DNA of 64,000 bases from Cydia pomonella (GCF_033807575.1 NC_084725.1:5615001-5679000), one strand, 5' to 3'; numbered from the stretch's first letter, positions 1 through 10,527 are shown. The notes: generated by a model from the sequence alone, not told the origin. Made by a program: numbers and translations.

Positions 1-142
1 TCTGTCGTGTTTTCCTAACCTTCCTATGCAAATATTTTTGTAGTAGTAAAACACCTCGCTTCAAGTGGTTAGTAAAGGGGGTTTGATATGCCTAACCAGC
101 CTTATTTCCTTTTGCTTTCTGACAATTAATAATAATAATAAT

Positions 143-868
143 TTATTGTTAAATGAGAATAAGACTAAATGTATTAAGTTTGTCACTAGTAATGTAAGGC
201 ATGTACAAACAAGTGTCATTGTGAAGGATGAGGAATTGGTATTAGTTGATAGTACAGTTTTTCTTGGTATAACTTTAGATTCTAAACTCCAGTGGGGTCC
301 CCATATTGATACTCTTTCGAATAGACTGAGTTCTGCAGCTTTTGCAGTAAGCAAAATCCGTCAGTTAACTGATGTCAAAACAGCTCGATTAGTATATTTT
401 AGTTACTTCCATAGCATTATGTCATATGGTATTTTACTGTGGGGTGGTGCTTCAGAGATAAATACCATTTTTGTTCTGCAGAAGAGGGCTATTCGAGCAA
501 TATATAAAATGAACCATAGAGACTCACTGAGAGATAAATTTAAGGAAATTGACATCATGACAGTGCACTGTCAATACATTTATGAGAATATTCTGTATGT
601 GCATAAAAATATTGCCGATTTTAAGAAAAATTGTGACATTCATAATATTAATACTAGAAATAAACATAAGCTCGCCGTGCCCTTCACTCGGCTCCATAAA
701 ATTAAAAAATCATTCATGGGTAATTGTGTGAGATTTTATAATAAACTTCCAAACCATATTACTGAGTTACCAATTAATAAATTTAAGAATCATGTAAAGC
801 GTAAACTTATTTCTAAAGCTTATTATACCACACAAGACTACATGAATGATAAAACAACGTGGGATTAA
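143..868 (+). pseudogene. Non-LTR retrotransposon reverse transcriptase, C-terminal fragment
   Basis: An open frame of about 240 codons reads as the C-terminal part of a jockey/CR1-type LINE reverse transcriptase. Visible blocks in order are LLLNENKTKCIKF, FLGITLDSKLQWGPHI, TARLVYFSYFHSIMSYGILLWG, LQKRAIRAIYKM, a conserved INTRNKHKLAVP stretch and FYNKLPNHITELPINKFK near the end. These lie after the catalytic palm, so the polymerase active site is absent. Recognisable homology starts at the NLLLNE block. The codons before it (from 65) cross an AAT microsatellite and look unrelated, which suggests 5' truncation near 140. The frame is intact to its stop at 868, so the copy may be fairly young, but it cannot be functional. 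The exact clade is uncertain. Confidence 0.85.
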
Positions 869-1246
869 TTGTGATTCGAAATGATTAATTATTTATTATA
901 TTTGAATAATGATGATGAAATGGATATTCCAATGCATGTATTTCCTTTGTTGTTTTTATTATATTTGTTTGACATTTAGAATTTATTCTAGAAACAATCT
1001 AGACTAGTATTTTTTATACATTTTTTTTTTGTATGACTGTATTTTGTGAAAGTTTTAGTATTAAATTTGATCTATGAATTATATTCATTAGTATTATATA
1101 TGGAATAATATTTACAACATCAATAAATTGCTCTGATAATTAGATTAAGATAATTATATGTAATACTGTCTTACTATTCATAAGTGCTTGTTGCTAGGCC
1201 TACATGAATAAAGTATATTTGAATTGAATTGAATTGAATTGAATTA
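869..1246 (+). mobile_element. 3' UTR and tail of the LINE
   Basis: An AT-rich untranslated region follows the RT frame. It ends in a block containing GCTTGTTGCTAGGCCTAC and AATAAAGTATATTTGAA, then a GAATT tandem tail (about 1221-1246) in place of poly(A). The same terminal block recurs at 61553-61640, which shows that it is the conserved 3' end of this retrotransposon family. Confidence 0.8.
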
Positions 1247-1705
1247 TGTTAAATTAAATAGCGTGGTCTTCTTGATTGGTAGTTGTTTTCTAGAACTTTC
1301 AGATATCCTTTCAACTCTTTTTTTTCTTACCAACCTTCGTGTTCGGTGAATACTACATCACCGTTTTCTATCAACTCGTTGTACTGCGTATAATTCTTTC
1401 GTGACTTACAAATCAGGTTCCGAATTAAAGGATTGGCTGATTGTAAAACTGGATGCTGGGCTGTTTATCAAGATTATATTATCATTAGTTATCAAGTTAT
1501 CATTATCGTGGTGATGTGTGATGTAGATTAGAAGTTAAAAGGGTCGTTAGTGTTGAAGAAATAATCAGGTTTCGGAATGTACCAAGCACATTGTGACTTG
1601 TGTCAATCCGTATTAAAAGGGACTGCACTTTATCTTTTTTTTTTTAGATATGTCTATTACTTATCTCAGGTAGTTGGAAAGAAAGTTACGCGATAATTTG
1701 AAACG
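1247..1705. other. Unassigned stretch
   Basis: AT-rich sequence between the LINE tail and the next MITE. I see no open frame, repeat or RNA gene that I can support here. Confidence 0.5.
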
Positions 1706-1858
1706 GGTTACTCACGTATTAAGTCGAATATACGCTCGACTTGTTTCTATCCAATTTTCGACGATCTTCGTCTAGGAGCACCGACTGCACCGCCTTTATC
1801 TGATCGAGCGCGCGACGTGTACACGTCGAGCGTTTATTCGACTTATACGTGAGTTACC
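1706..1858. mobile_element. Hairpin MITE (GGTTACTCACG termini)
   Basis: The left end reads GGTTACTCACGTATTAAGTC and the right end is its near-perfect inverse (GACTTATACGTGAGTTACC). The terminal inverted repeats are about 35 bp and extend to a shared ACGCTCGAC. The interior is short and non-coding. No clear TSD was identified. It abuts the RT remnant that follows. Confidence 0.75.
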
Positions 1859-1859
1859 A

Positions 1860-1995
1860 GAGCGGTTGCCGGCCTTTCGGACACGCTCTTTTCTTGAAGG
1901 TTTGAAGGTCATATCGGTCCCGAAATATCGCGGGTTCATTCCACAGTTTAGCTGCTCGAGGCGGGAAGTATCTGGAGAAACGTACAGACTGCTAA
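1860..1995 (-). pseudogene. LINE reverse transcriptase C-terminal remnant
   Basis: On the minus strand one frame reads RYFPPRAAKLWNEPAIF and then RDRYDLQTFKKRACPKGRQ. This is a decayed version of the LWNELPxxVFPxxYDxxxFKKRAxxxLKGRQR motif that ends many lepidopteran LINE ORF2 proteins. The same motif is clearer at 6609-6989 and 11695-11890. It is a short 5'-truncated fragment with internal deletions and has no function. Confidence 0.65.
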
Positions 1996-2000
1996 CCATC

Positions 2001-2233
2001 TAAGGCGTGAATTATACAGAAACGGCGTAAGGTGTGGCGCAGGCATGATGCCGCTTCAAAACGTTTTCATACAAAATGTACGAAGGCGACAAGTGGCGCG
2101 CGCATGCTCCGCGCCGGTTGAGTATAATTCACGACACGTCGCTTTCCTATATTTTGTATGGAAACGTTTTGAAGCGGCATCATGCCTGCGCCGTACCTTC
2201 ACCTTACGCCAACTGTGTATAATTCACGCCTAA
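2001..2233. mobile_element. PIF/Harbinger-like MITE with TAA TSD
   Basis: The element at 2004-2230 (227 bp) starts GGCGTGAATTATACA and ends with the exact inverse. It is flanked by TAA on both sides (2001-2003 and 2231-2233). Inner arms around GGCGCAGGCATGATGCCGC and AAAACGTTT are also inverted, so most of the element folds on itself. A 3-bp TWA duplication is typical of PIF/Harbinger elements. There is no transposase, so it is non-autonomous. Confidence 0.8.
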
Positions 2234-3601
2234 GTATTCTAAGTGGTGGAGATAGAAATGTTGTCGCGTAGAGCGATGGCGGAAAGCGTAAGCGATTTAT
2301 CCGAACAATTCCTCGGAGCACTCCCCGTTCTACAGTTGATTAGATATATTCTAGAAACGCTAATGCATATTAATCACAACATGAACGCAGTCTATCATAA
2401 TTCCAAGAATATTAATATAAACAGTAAGTAGAAATGATGCAGCCCACATACAGAACACAATAGGGCAGTTATCGAGAACCTTCGTATCACCAATATTGAT
2501 GACAAGGTTCGAGTCCTGTCAAGTACGAATGTGGGAGTTGGTATTTCTTCTATAATACACTTAAGAGCAATGGAAACCGATAGCAAAACTTACAAAGCTA
2601 CCAATTATTATACGTATTGAGTGATGAAAAATTCTCAAATTAGAATCGTAAATTGAATAACAAACAGCTCTCGTGCGATGCAGGTTAATGCCAACTGTAA
2701 ACGATAAAATAAATAAATGCCTGTCGAATGCTTATATAAAAATACTTTATCATATTAAAAACAACAAAAATCAGCACTACGTTATATAATTTATGCTTCA
2801 CGCGTCGAATGCTGATCCCTATTATGATGGCTATGACAGTTCCTCAAAGTCGCTTTTGTTTAGGCTTAATTAAATAATTGAAGAATTTAATTTTCCCTCT
2901 TTTTTCTTAAATGTTAAATTTTTAGATCTGAGGCTTATTAAAAATGTGCTACCTATTTGACATTGAAGTTAAAAAAAAATAAGGTAAGAAATCCCGATTT
3001 GGGTCTTGCCACAGACGAAAGGTTGAATTAATGTGCTTCTTCAATTAATATACTTCCATAAAAATTCTACAATTTTTTTACGTATTATTTAAAAAAACTA
3101 AAAGATTAAATCAGCTTCGTTATACATTAAATGTTTTTTTTTAACGACCAATCATTGCAATTAATAAAGCGCACCTATACAATAAATAATAATGATAGAA
3201 TATCTCGTACAAAAACTCGATCTCGTTAGACGTCGTTTCAGTAATATCAAAGAAAATGTCAAATTGATTGCAATTGAAACATGAATTAGTCTTAGACTTG
3301 ACACATCAGACAATCATACATACAATCATCTTTGGTGTTCCTGCGACAAAGTCCTAGACGTTTCAGTACCACCCCGTCCCGTATTTCGTCCGGCGTTATA
3401 TTTAGCTAACAACGCGTTCTTGTCTCAGCATCCGCTTCCGTCCGCCATCTTGCTTCTCGGAAGGAGGGTCAGCGTCCATCGGTGTACAACTGTACAGTCA
3501 GCGTAATTGCGGTTCTGATTTTATGTACAGTTAGCATGAAAAGTAGTGATGGCCTAAGTGGCCACATATATCGGAATACATTCGTATCTATGGTAACATA
3601 G
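2234..3601. other. Unassigned AT-rich stretch
   Basis: About 1.4 kb in which the only open frames are short and lack recognisable domains. No tRNA, rRNA or strong hairpin was found. The GC rises slightly around 3360-3500, but nothing supports a gene. Confidence 0.45.
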
Positions 3602-3729
3602 CTGTGGCTCTAGTCAATAAGTCTCGAGCAACATAGGTATAAAAGGGCATGAGTGTTACGTGGAACTTACCCCCTTTTAAACCTGCACTGCCCGAGACTT
3701 GTACCCTTATTCACTAGGGCCACAGATAG
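3598..3729. mobile_element. Hairpin MITE, CTGTGGC family, copy 1
   Basis: The element at 3602-3725 starts CTGTGGCTCTAGTCAATAAG and ends in the inverse, GGGCCACAG. It is flanked by ATAG direct repeats (3598-3601 and 3726-3729). It is an older, diverged copy of the hairpin at 11389-11520, and both show a 4-bp TSD. The central GAGTGTTACGTGGAACTTAC segment is shared between the two copies. Confidence 0.75.
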
Positions 3730-3867
3730 GTGTGTTAAGATTTATTTGGCAACTTTGGCCGTCACTATTTATTGGATGCTCTCTGTAATATCAGTTTATT
3801 CAGTTTTGACCAAACATAAGGTTTCAAAAATTGTGTTGTTTTGTTTTTTATTAATTCCGCTACCTAA

Positions 3868-3990
3868 AGGTTGTCTGGAAGAGATCGCTTTTTAGCGATA
3901 AGACCGCCTGTTGTTTACCTCTTCTTTATGTGTTGTATTATTTGTACTGTTTCGGTATTGAGGTTTGCAATAAAGAGTATATTTACATAT
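3868..3990 (+). mobile_element. LINE 3' end (TTGTCTGGAAGAGATCGC type)
   Basis: A block starts GGTTGTCTGGAAGAGATCGC, continues through AGCGATAAG and ends in a polyadenylation-like GCAATAAAGAGTAT. The same block occurs at 45890-46015 and 62390-62515, and inverted at 54148-54282. It is the 3' end of a non-LTR retrotransposon with heavily 5'-truncated copies. Confidence 0.7.
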
Positions 3991-3999
3991 TCTCTCCTC

Positions 4000-4275
4000 T
4001 TCTTCCTTGCGTTGTCCCGGCATTTTGCCACGGCTCATGGGAGCCTGGGGTCCGCTTGACAACTAATCCCAAGATTTGGCGTAGGCACTAGTTTTTACAA
4101 AAGCAACTGCCATCTGACCTTCCAACCCCGAGGGTAAACTAGGCCTTGTTGGAATTAGTCCGGTTTCCTCACGATGTTTTCCTTCACCGAAAAGCGACTG
4201 GTAAATATCAAATGATATTTCGTACAAAAAAGTTTCGAAAAACTTATTGGGACGAGCGGGGGTTTGAACCCGCTA
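4000..4275 (-). mobile_element. tRNA-derived SINE, minus strand
   Basis: On the minus strand the element begins with a B-box-like GCGGGTTCAAACCCC. It then has a body that includes TTTCGGTGAAGGAAAACATC and ends in GGCTCCCATGAGCCGTGGC and a GCCGGGACAAC block. The tRNA-like head is incomplete. A second copy on the plus strand lies at 51150-51425 and a fragment at 7195-7285. Confidence 0.65.
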
Positions 4276-4618
4276 TTATTGATACCGTTAGTATTGACAA
4301 CCAAATTAGCTTGAACCCTAAATGGCTCAACAATTAAAGTCCGTGACTACAGTATCGTATCGAGATTTTTAGACGTGACCGTACACATCATTCGAAGTCA
4401 ACTCCTCCAATGTACGAGTCCTGTGTCACATCACAATCAAAAACTATAAAACGTCGGCCGTTGACCTACAACTAACTTCACTTCTATTAAAGCTAAGACT
4501 GTGAATTTAGTCATAATTAAGCGCTGTCGCGATTTTATTAATTCAGCCTTGGAACGCATTCAGTTAATTATTACTAAACCGACTGTTTATTAAGCTTAAG
4601 CGTTTGGATCTACGAGCT
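4276..4618. other. Unassigned stretch
   Basis: Nothing supportable was found. A fragment near 4355-4375 (AGACGTGACCGTAC) resembles the right end of the hairpin MITE at 5571-5712. Confidence 0.4.
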
Positions 4619-4738
4619 GGGACCCGTTTCTCAACAGCTTATAACTTGTAATACAAGCGGATGTCAGTTTTGGCAGCTTTAGTTAGAAAGGGACTTCCAC
4701 TTGTGTTACAAGCTACAAGCTTTTGAGAAACGAGCCCC
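4619..4738. mobile_element. Hairpin MITE (CCCGTTTCTCAA termini)
   Basis: The left end GGGACCCGTTTCTCAACAGC and the right end GCTTTTGAGAAACGAGCCCC form inverted repeats of roughly 38 bp, extending to an ACTTGTAATACAAG-like inner segment. The loop is short and there is no coding capacity. The TSD is not clear. Confidence 0.7.
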
Positions 4739-4789
4739 TGGCCGCTAACTTGAAACTTATTATTCAAGCGGAGGGCTCTTTTTACAACC

Positions 4790-5070
4790 TGTCCCGTTGT
4801 CTGTAATCAAATCTTGCAAGTTACATTTGATCCACTTCCCGGTTTCCGATTGAGCTGAAAATTGGATACATATGTAAGTCGGGTGACAATGCAATATTAT
4901 GGTACCATCGAGCTGATCTGATGATGGACACAAGAGGTGGACATAGGAACTCTTGTGTTGTGTGTATGTTTTATAACAACCCAACCTAATTGTGTTTGGG
5001 GGTTTTAGAATTGGCTCGATGAGTATTAGTTGCCTGTGGAAAGAAAAGTACAGTCCGCGATAAAAGCTTG
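4790..5070 (+). repeat. Dispersed repeat A, copy 1
   Basis: The segment from AATCAAATCTTGCAAGTTAC through GGTACCATCGAGCTGATCTG to GAGTATTAGTTGCCTGTGG recurs at 5380-5750 (split by a MITE), in reverse at 14208-14470 and as a decayed piece at 51965-52170. It is an interspersed element of unknown class with no open frame. A short GTACAGTC-containing region follows to about 5100. Confidence 0.65.
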
Positions 5071-5099
5071 TACAGTCAAGTGTAAAAATATGGGTGTAC

Positions 5100-5380
5100 A
5101 CATCTTACTCAAATATATGTCCCATAGCATCTTATTCCAGTGTAATAAGAACGTAGTACCATATTTATGAGACGATTCTCTCGATACATATTTTTGCAGC
5201 TGGCTGTACCAAAAATATTTTTTTTGCCAAAAACTTTTGCTAAAAATTTTGAAATGTTTGTATGTATAGTTCGTGTCATCCACGTTGACGCGCAGATTTG
5301 TCAAATCTAACCTTTAATAAAATGACATTCAAGGCACGCAGCGTCATGAATGACACGATTTATATGTAGGTATATTTGGG
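5100..5380. other. Unassigned stretch
   Basis: AT-rich. The open frames here are short, carry no known motifs and overlap the adjacent repeats, so I do not call a gene. Confidence 0.4.
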
Positions 5381-5750
5381 TCAAATCTTGCAAGTTAAAT
5401 TAGACCCACTTCCCAGTACCTATTGAGCTAAAACTTCACGTATATGCAAATATTTAATATAATAAATAAGACAGCAAATATTTTTCTATACCGGAGTGCT
5501 AAGCAAACAGTTTTGCTGACTGTACATATACATATAGTTATTGTCAGTTGGGTAACAGTGCAATATTGTGGTACAGTCGCGTCTGAAAATATCGACATGA
5601 TCGAAGTGCCAAAAATATGTATAAGTACACTACTTTATGGCCCATAAATTAGGGTAGTGTATACATATTTCTGGCACTTTGTCGGTATCGATATTTTCAG
5701 ACGTGACCGTACTATCGAGCTGATGATAGACACAATAGGTGGCCATAGGA
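5380..5750 (+). repeat. Dispersed repeat A, copy 2, split by a MITE
   Basis: The left part (GTCAAATCTTGCAAGTTAAA to GCAATATTGTGGTAC) and the right part (TATCGAGCTGATGATAGACA onward) align with the continuous copy at 4790-5070. A hairpin inserted between them. The join falls within GGTAC-CATCGAG of the uninterrupted copy, which fixes the insertion point. Confidence 0.7.
5571..5712. mobile_element. Hairpin MITE nested in repeat A
   Basis: The left arm (GTACAGTCGCGTCTGAAAAT) and the inverted right arm (GTACGGTCACGTCTGAAAAT) pair over most of about 60 bp each, reading on into ATCGA and GTGCCA blocks. GTAC at both edges could be a 4-bp TSD or part of the inverted repeat, because GTAC is its own inverse. 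The ends resemble the GGTACAGTC termini of the hairpin at 12945-13075. Confidence 0.75.
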
Positions 5751-5862
5751 AAAGGAGGAGTTAGGATTTTAACAGTCAATGTATGTATGGGTACGGAAAA
5801 TTTTGTGTAGATTTCATAGATTCTGAAAAATAAATCGTCAATTTTATTGTATGCTTAAAAGA

Positions 5863-6239
5863 GTCCCCGGCAAGCTCGGCCGAATTTCACTTTCCCATAC
5901 AAACGGAGTTTCGTTCTCATTTTAAAACTACGTGTTGGATTGTAATGAAACTTTGCACATACAATGACATCAGGTATATATCTACTTAGTCCTGTAATTA
6001 GTTTATAGTATAGCTCCAGTTTATAAATCAAACAAAATAGAGCAAAAACAAGTTTTGTTTAAACAACTTGAATTCGCTAAAGTATATTTTTTAACAATGG
6101 TATTTGAAGATATATAATAAACTAATGACATGACTAGATATACTTTATTGTAAATACACAGTTTCAAAGAAATCTAGCTAGTCGTTTTAAAATGAGAGCG
6201 TAACTACTTTTGTATGGGGAACCAAGCTTGTTGGGGGAC
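5863..6239. mobile_element. TIR element with GTCCCC ends
   Basis: The left end GTCCCCGGCAAGCTCGGC is matched in inverse by the right end (GTCCCCCAACAAGCTTGG on the opposite strand). The shared inner blocks are CCCATACAAA and CTCATTTTAAAAC. The inverted repeats are about 70 bp and the interior is AT-rich without a transposase. It is a non-autonomous DNA element of unknown superfamily. Confidence 0.7.
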
Positions 6240-6329
6240 CCAAAAATCGTCGTAATAGTAATAGTCCGGTTACCAGTAAACCTTAATAAGCATCCAAAAA
6301 TATGAAACTTTTTGTCATTAACTTACCTT

Positions 6330-6572
6330 TCAAACGCCATTTTCCATTATAGGAGATTGATTATTCATACCACACAAACCACTAGCCCATATTAATTTCT
6401 CGTGCGTGGGCGCAGGTTCACTTCCTAATTGCGTACTGTTTGTTTGCTCGTGGGCCGTTGCATTGGCCTGCATACCTGCATAGGTTGTCTGGAACTCCTG
6501 GAAGAGATCATTATGCACTACTTTGGTTGAACAATTATCAAATAAATTAATAAATTCCACATCTTCGTACAT
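6330..6572 (-). CDS. Possible short coding exon, unrecognised
   Basis: On the minus strand an 80-residue frame starts at an ATG (MYEDVEFINLFDNCSTKVV) and ends NNQSPIMENGV, with TGA a few bases before a consensus donor-like AAAGGTAAGT. The composition is protein-like, not low-complexity, and the frame does not match any of the repeats seen here. A second donor-like GCAGGTATG lies inside the frame. I do not recognise a family. It could be a first or last exon of a host gene, a pseudogene in which a tryptophan codon became TGA, or chance. Confidence 0.3.
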   Translation of the reverse strand: MYEDVEFINLFDNCSTKVVHNDLFQEFQTTYAGMQANATAHEQTNSTQLGSEPAPTHEKLIWASGLCGMNNQSPIMENGV

Positions 6573-6608
6573 TGTACTTTTAAACTGTAAGCTGTAAGAA
6601 TCGTCGAC

Positions 6609-6989
6609 GATCCCAAACTCACAAGCGGTATTGAACCTTTAAGTCTAAGGAGAGACTTTGCCTCCTTATGTGTGTTCTACCGCTTGTACAATGGGCTGTG
6701 CTCTGAAGAATTGTTTGACATGATGCCCACGGCTACTTTCTATCACCGCACCGCCCGCCGTCGGCAGGATGTTCATCCTCACACACTAGAACCTAAATGG
6801 TCACGCACTGTGCGGTTTAAGAGGAACTTCCTCCCGCGCACGCTCCGGTTGTGGAATGAGCTACCTGCCGAGGTTTTCCCGAGGGTCTACAGTATGAGGT
6901 TCTTCAAAAAAGGAGTGTACAGATTTTTAAAGGGTCGGCAACGCGCATGTAACACCTCTGGAGTTGCAGGCGTCCATAGGCTACGGTGA
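6609..6989 (+). pseudogene. LINE reverse transcriptase C-terminal fragment
   Basis: The continuous frame begins DPKLTSGIEPLSLRRDFASL, goes on through FYRLYNGLCSEELFDMMP and FYHRTARRRQDVHPHTLEPK, and ends with the family signature FLPRTLRLWNELPAEVFP, FFKKGVYRFLKGRQRACNTS and GVAGVH. This is the extreme C-terminus of a jockey-like LINE ORF2, downstream of the polymerase domain. No in-frame stop interrupts it, but the 5' truncation near 6600 removes the rest. Its tail sequence is copied again just downstream. Confidence 0.85.
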
Positions 6990-7165
6990 CTGCTTACCAT
7001 CAGGCGGGCCGTATGCTTGCTTGCCACCGTCGTGGTATAAAAAAAAAAAAATAAACCTTAAAATGTTGGAATTGCCTTTGGAATTGCAGGCGTCCAAAGG
7101 CTACGGAGACTGCTTACCACCAGGCGGGCTGTATGCTTGTTTGCCACCGACGTAGTATAAAAAAA
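6958..7165 (+). repeat. Tandemly doubled LINE 3' end
   Basis: The 3' segment (TTGCAGGCGTCCATAGGCTA through ACCATCAGGCGGGCC to GGTATAAAAA) appears at about 6963-7045 and again at about 7084-7160. A short TAAACCTTAAAATGTTGGAA-like spacer separates them. A third copy is at 10528-10638. The second unit looks like an independently 5'-truncated insertion or a template-jump duplication. Confidence 0.7.
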
Positions 7166-7194
7166 TCATTTCTTATATTGAGGAACATCTTGCT

Positions 7195-7285
7195 AGCCTT
7201 GTCCCGGCCTTTTGCCATGGCTCATGGGGGCCTGGGATCCCTGTAGCAATAATTCCCAGGAAATGGCGCATACTGGTTCTTACGT
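7195..7285 (-). mobile_element. SINE fragment
   Basis: TGTCCCGGCCTTTTGCCATG and GCTCATGGGGGCCTGGGATC match the 3' body of the SINE at 4000-4275 in the same orientation. The tRNA-like part is missing. Confidence 0.6.
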
Positions 7286-7289
7286 AAGC

Positions 7290-7690
7290 GACAGGGACTA
7301 AGCTAAATAATTACTTACATCGATTATGATTATATATGACAAAACTAAACTTATAAATGTATTTAAATCTTATTTCAACTCATTTCACCTGAATTCTCCT
7401 AGATAATAGCTTATATTTTTCCACTATTTGTTATATTAAAATATCAACATTACCACATCTAGTAACTTTATCCGTCCGTCGGTCTGTACAGCCTCACCTT
7501 CGCGAGCACATTAGCTATGCGGCTTTAGTGCACTCGTGTTTAGTCATTTCTAAGTCTAGACCTAGACGGACCTAAGTACCTAAACTTACACACCGAACTA
7601 GACTTAGCTACTAGCTATTAGAGTTGTGTGAAGAGTGAAGTACTCATTAGTTTCATGATCCTTCAATGACCTAAAACTTAAAACTACAGC
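7290..7690. other. Unassigned stretch
   Basis: AT-rich, without a supported gene or repeat. Confidence 0.4.
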
Positions 7691-7692
7691 AG

Positions 7693-7802
7693 GCCTACCG
7701 CGAACACCGATGTTTGCAAATTCCTGTCACTCTAATGACGCTATAATTGGAGTAAAAGAGAAAGATGCCCGCAATTTGCAAACCTCGGTGTTCGCGGCAG
7801 GC
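7693..7802. mobile_element. Hairpin MITE (CGCGAACACCGA termini)
   Basis: GGCCTACCGCGAACACCGAT at the left pairs with the inverse of CGGTGTTCGCGGCAGGCC at the right, continuing into TTTGCAAATT. The central AGTAAAAGAGAAAGAT block recurs in the related pair at 53386-53617, so these are one family. Confidence 0.75.
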
Positions 7803-9640
7803 CCTCAGTTCAAGCGATTCTAAGCTATATGATACTAGCAATAACTGTTACAATTGCTTGTCAGGTGAAATAGACTTGCGTCGTATTATTTAGGGTGGTG
7901 TTGCCAATTAACTATCGATACTTCAATGATTTACATTAAATATGAATACTAAATCCTATGAAATAATGTGGTGCTAAAAGCTTAGATGAAATGTGTCGAT
8001 AAAGTGGTCTACTCGTAGTTAACCTTACACATTATCGCATTGTGAGGATTCGAATGTTTATTTCATACCTATAGTTTACTGACTTCCGTACGTACAGGCA
8101 GTATCAAATAAATAAATAGTGACATCCAAAATGGCCAAATATATCGTCACTTGAGAATTTAATCGCGATTATTCTTACATAAACAAACACTATCTTAATC
8201 TTTTCTCGTGGTCCGGAAATGATAAGATATGACAAGGTTATAGCATGATTCTTATAATGGTATTTTGCTAAGTTTAAAATACATAATGACTTATAAAGGT
8301 TATAATTATATAAAACGTGATATAATAGGCGAAGACCTCTCGCACACCATTTTTGGCCCATCATCTCAAAAATGTGTTCTATACCTAAATCAATATGTTA
8401 TGCTATTGATACATTACTAGTAGGTTGTTCAATTATTATATCATACAACTTCCCTAACACAACTTTATAAAAATCAGTTCGATAGAAAGTCCCAAGTTTA
8501 TCAACGAATCAATACGTCGTATCGATATCTGCGATAACTTATCACTGGCAACCCTGAATGGGCCACAGTGTAAAAAATACAATAGCTACACTTTAGTTAC
8601 TGGCACATACAAATGTTATATCTTATACTAAGATAAGTCAGCGATTCGGAACGTCTTTAAGACATTGAAGTAAGGTCTAATTTTAATTGGAATACTGATT
8701 AAATAATTTTGTGTAACTTGTAGTTTATTCTGTGGTCCAAATATCAAATTTGTTATCAGCGCACCCGTCATTCGTGTAGGATTATTAAAGGATATTGCCC
8801 TCGTTATTGACATATTGATATTGGACATGTGTTTATTAAGAAAGGACGTTATATTCCGGTCAAATATAGGATGTTGACATGTCTTAGATGTCGTAATGTT
8901 GGTAGATAAGTATCAGTGTCAGGAAGTATGCAAAATGTTGTCGAGTTCTGATATTAATCGTACTCATTATATCACAGTTTGGGGTAAAATGGATAATAAA
9001 ATTAATCACATTCAAACTATTTATGAATGAACACGAACTATTTCTAAGAATTGAAAACTTACGTAAACATACAAAAGATAAAAACGCCCAAACACACCAA
9101 TACAGTGTTAATAGACAAGAAAAGGCAATCAAATCGTTTAAATAGTCCTTATTTCCTCCAAAAACACACAACTGGCCATTATTTAGCGCCGTTTAAACCA
9201 TTCGAATTTCGAACAGGCGCCGATAAAACCAAAGACAACAAACTTTTCGCCCACATCGATTAAGACATCGCCAATCGAATCGATTTAATTATTGAAAAAC
9301 ATTCGATTCTTGAACAAATAAACGATTCGATTCTAGTTATTGCCCGGGTTAATGATAGCTTTAATTATGCTACGTAAAGTTTAATGAGAGAATTCAGACT
9401 GATTGAAGTTAAGTTTTTGTAGGTCGCCATCTTGCGCTATTTCGATCCCACGGTGTTGCTAACTGAAAAAAAGAATTAAAGGATCATTCGGACTACTTAA
9501 TATCAACATCTTGGCATGTATATTATTTAATTATTGTGATGTACTTATGTTTTATAACGTTAGATATTCCGGAATTTCCTTACTTAATTCCTTAATTCTA
9601 AAAAAGTAAAAATAACGTTTAGCAATAGACTGTGCCGTTT
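7803..9640. other. Unassigned stretch
   Basis: About 1.8 kb of AT-rich sequence with several short overlapping open frames on both strands, none with recognisable motifs or conserved composition. No RNA gene was seen. Confidence 0.45.
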
Positions 9641-9712
9641 AATGGTGCGTTTTATTTAACTGCCGCCATGTCATGTTCAGGGTTCCGCGGCATTCGTTTT
9701 TTACGACGTTTA
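9640..9712 (+). repeat. Dispersed repeat B fragment
   Basis: Contains TAACTGCCGCCATGTCATG, a GGTTCCGCGGCATTCG-like segment and TTTTTACGACG. Related sequences lie at 10255-10345 and 11095-11185, each with an ACGGAACCC motif, a TACGACGGCCATG motif and TGTTCCGCCA. The class is unknown. Confidence 0.4.
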
Positions 9713-9842
9713 CTTGTTAACGCAAAACATATGTTTTGTCTTGGAATAATATTTTGAAAGGAAGTTACTTAAGCACTGTATGCATCTGTCGTTGAACTTA
9801 AAGTTACCTTTACTTATTCTGTAGTTAGGTCATAAGACTCAT

Positions 9843-9957
9843 GGGCCTATTTCACCAGGGTGACAATTGACAACTGACATGAACAATTTCCTGCCCATTT
9901 CTGGGTCGATTAGTAACGACAATATACGGCAACTTGTCACCGTGATGATACAGGGTC
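9843..9957. repeat. Imperfect inverted repeat, MITE-like
   Basis: GGGCCTATTTCACCAGGGTG near the left and CACCGTGATGATACAGGGTC near the right are partly inverse, with GTGACAA/TTGTCAC next to them. It is probably an old hairpin element. The pairing is weak. A similar fragment may lie at 47210-47260. Confidence 0.35.
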
Positions 9958-10254
9958 CTCGCACGACTGTTGAAGCTTATTTTTGTCACGCATGCAGTAT
10001 TAAACGCACGATTATAGGTCTACTGCTGAAGCTACGGTAATAACTGTAATAAGACTAATAAGTAATAAGAGATATAGGAATAGAATACTCTTCAAAGTAC
10101 CATCCAGTCTGTTTACTGACAAAATCTGATACTGGCACACTGACATCGCAAATACGTAAAGCCCACCAATAGTCAGCTAATATCGCTATTAATTCCCGCG
10201 TAGCGGTGTGGAACCGCTGCACCGCGCGGTACGGAGGTGGCGCGGCGTCGTGGA

Positions 10255-10345
10255 TTCTTCGCCAAAATGTAATGTAAAATCACGGAACCCGCATTCCTAG
10301 CGTCAGTTACGACGGCCATGTTGTTCCGCCACGCTCACACGATCT
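10255..10345 (+). repeat. Dispersed repeat B copy
   Basis: The ATGTAATGTAAAATCACGGA and TACGACGGCCATGTTGTTCC segments match 11095-11185. No coding potential. Confidence 0.5.
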
Positions 10346-10527
10346 CGCTCTGTGTGGTAGGGCACAGCACAGCGGATGTCATTCCAGATCTAGAGCAGAG
10401 CCCAACTGAGGAAGTACCTCCACCTTACAGAAAATCGCAGCCAAATAACACTAGACCCTACTCATAGTGTTGTGTTCCTGCCGGTGAGTAAGGTTGCCAG
10501 AGCTCAACGAGGGTGGGAGGGGGTTAA

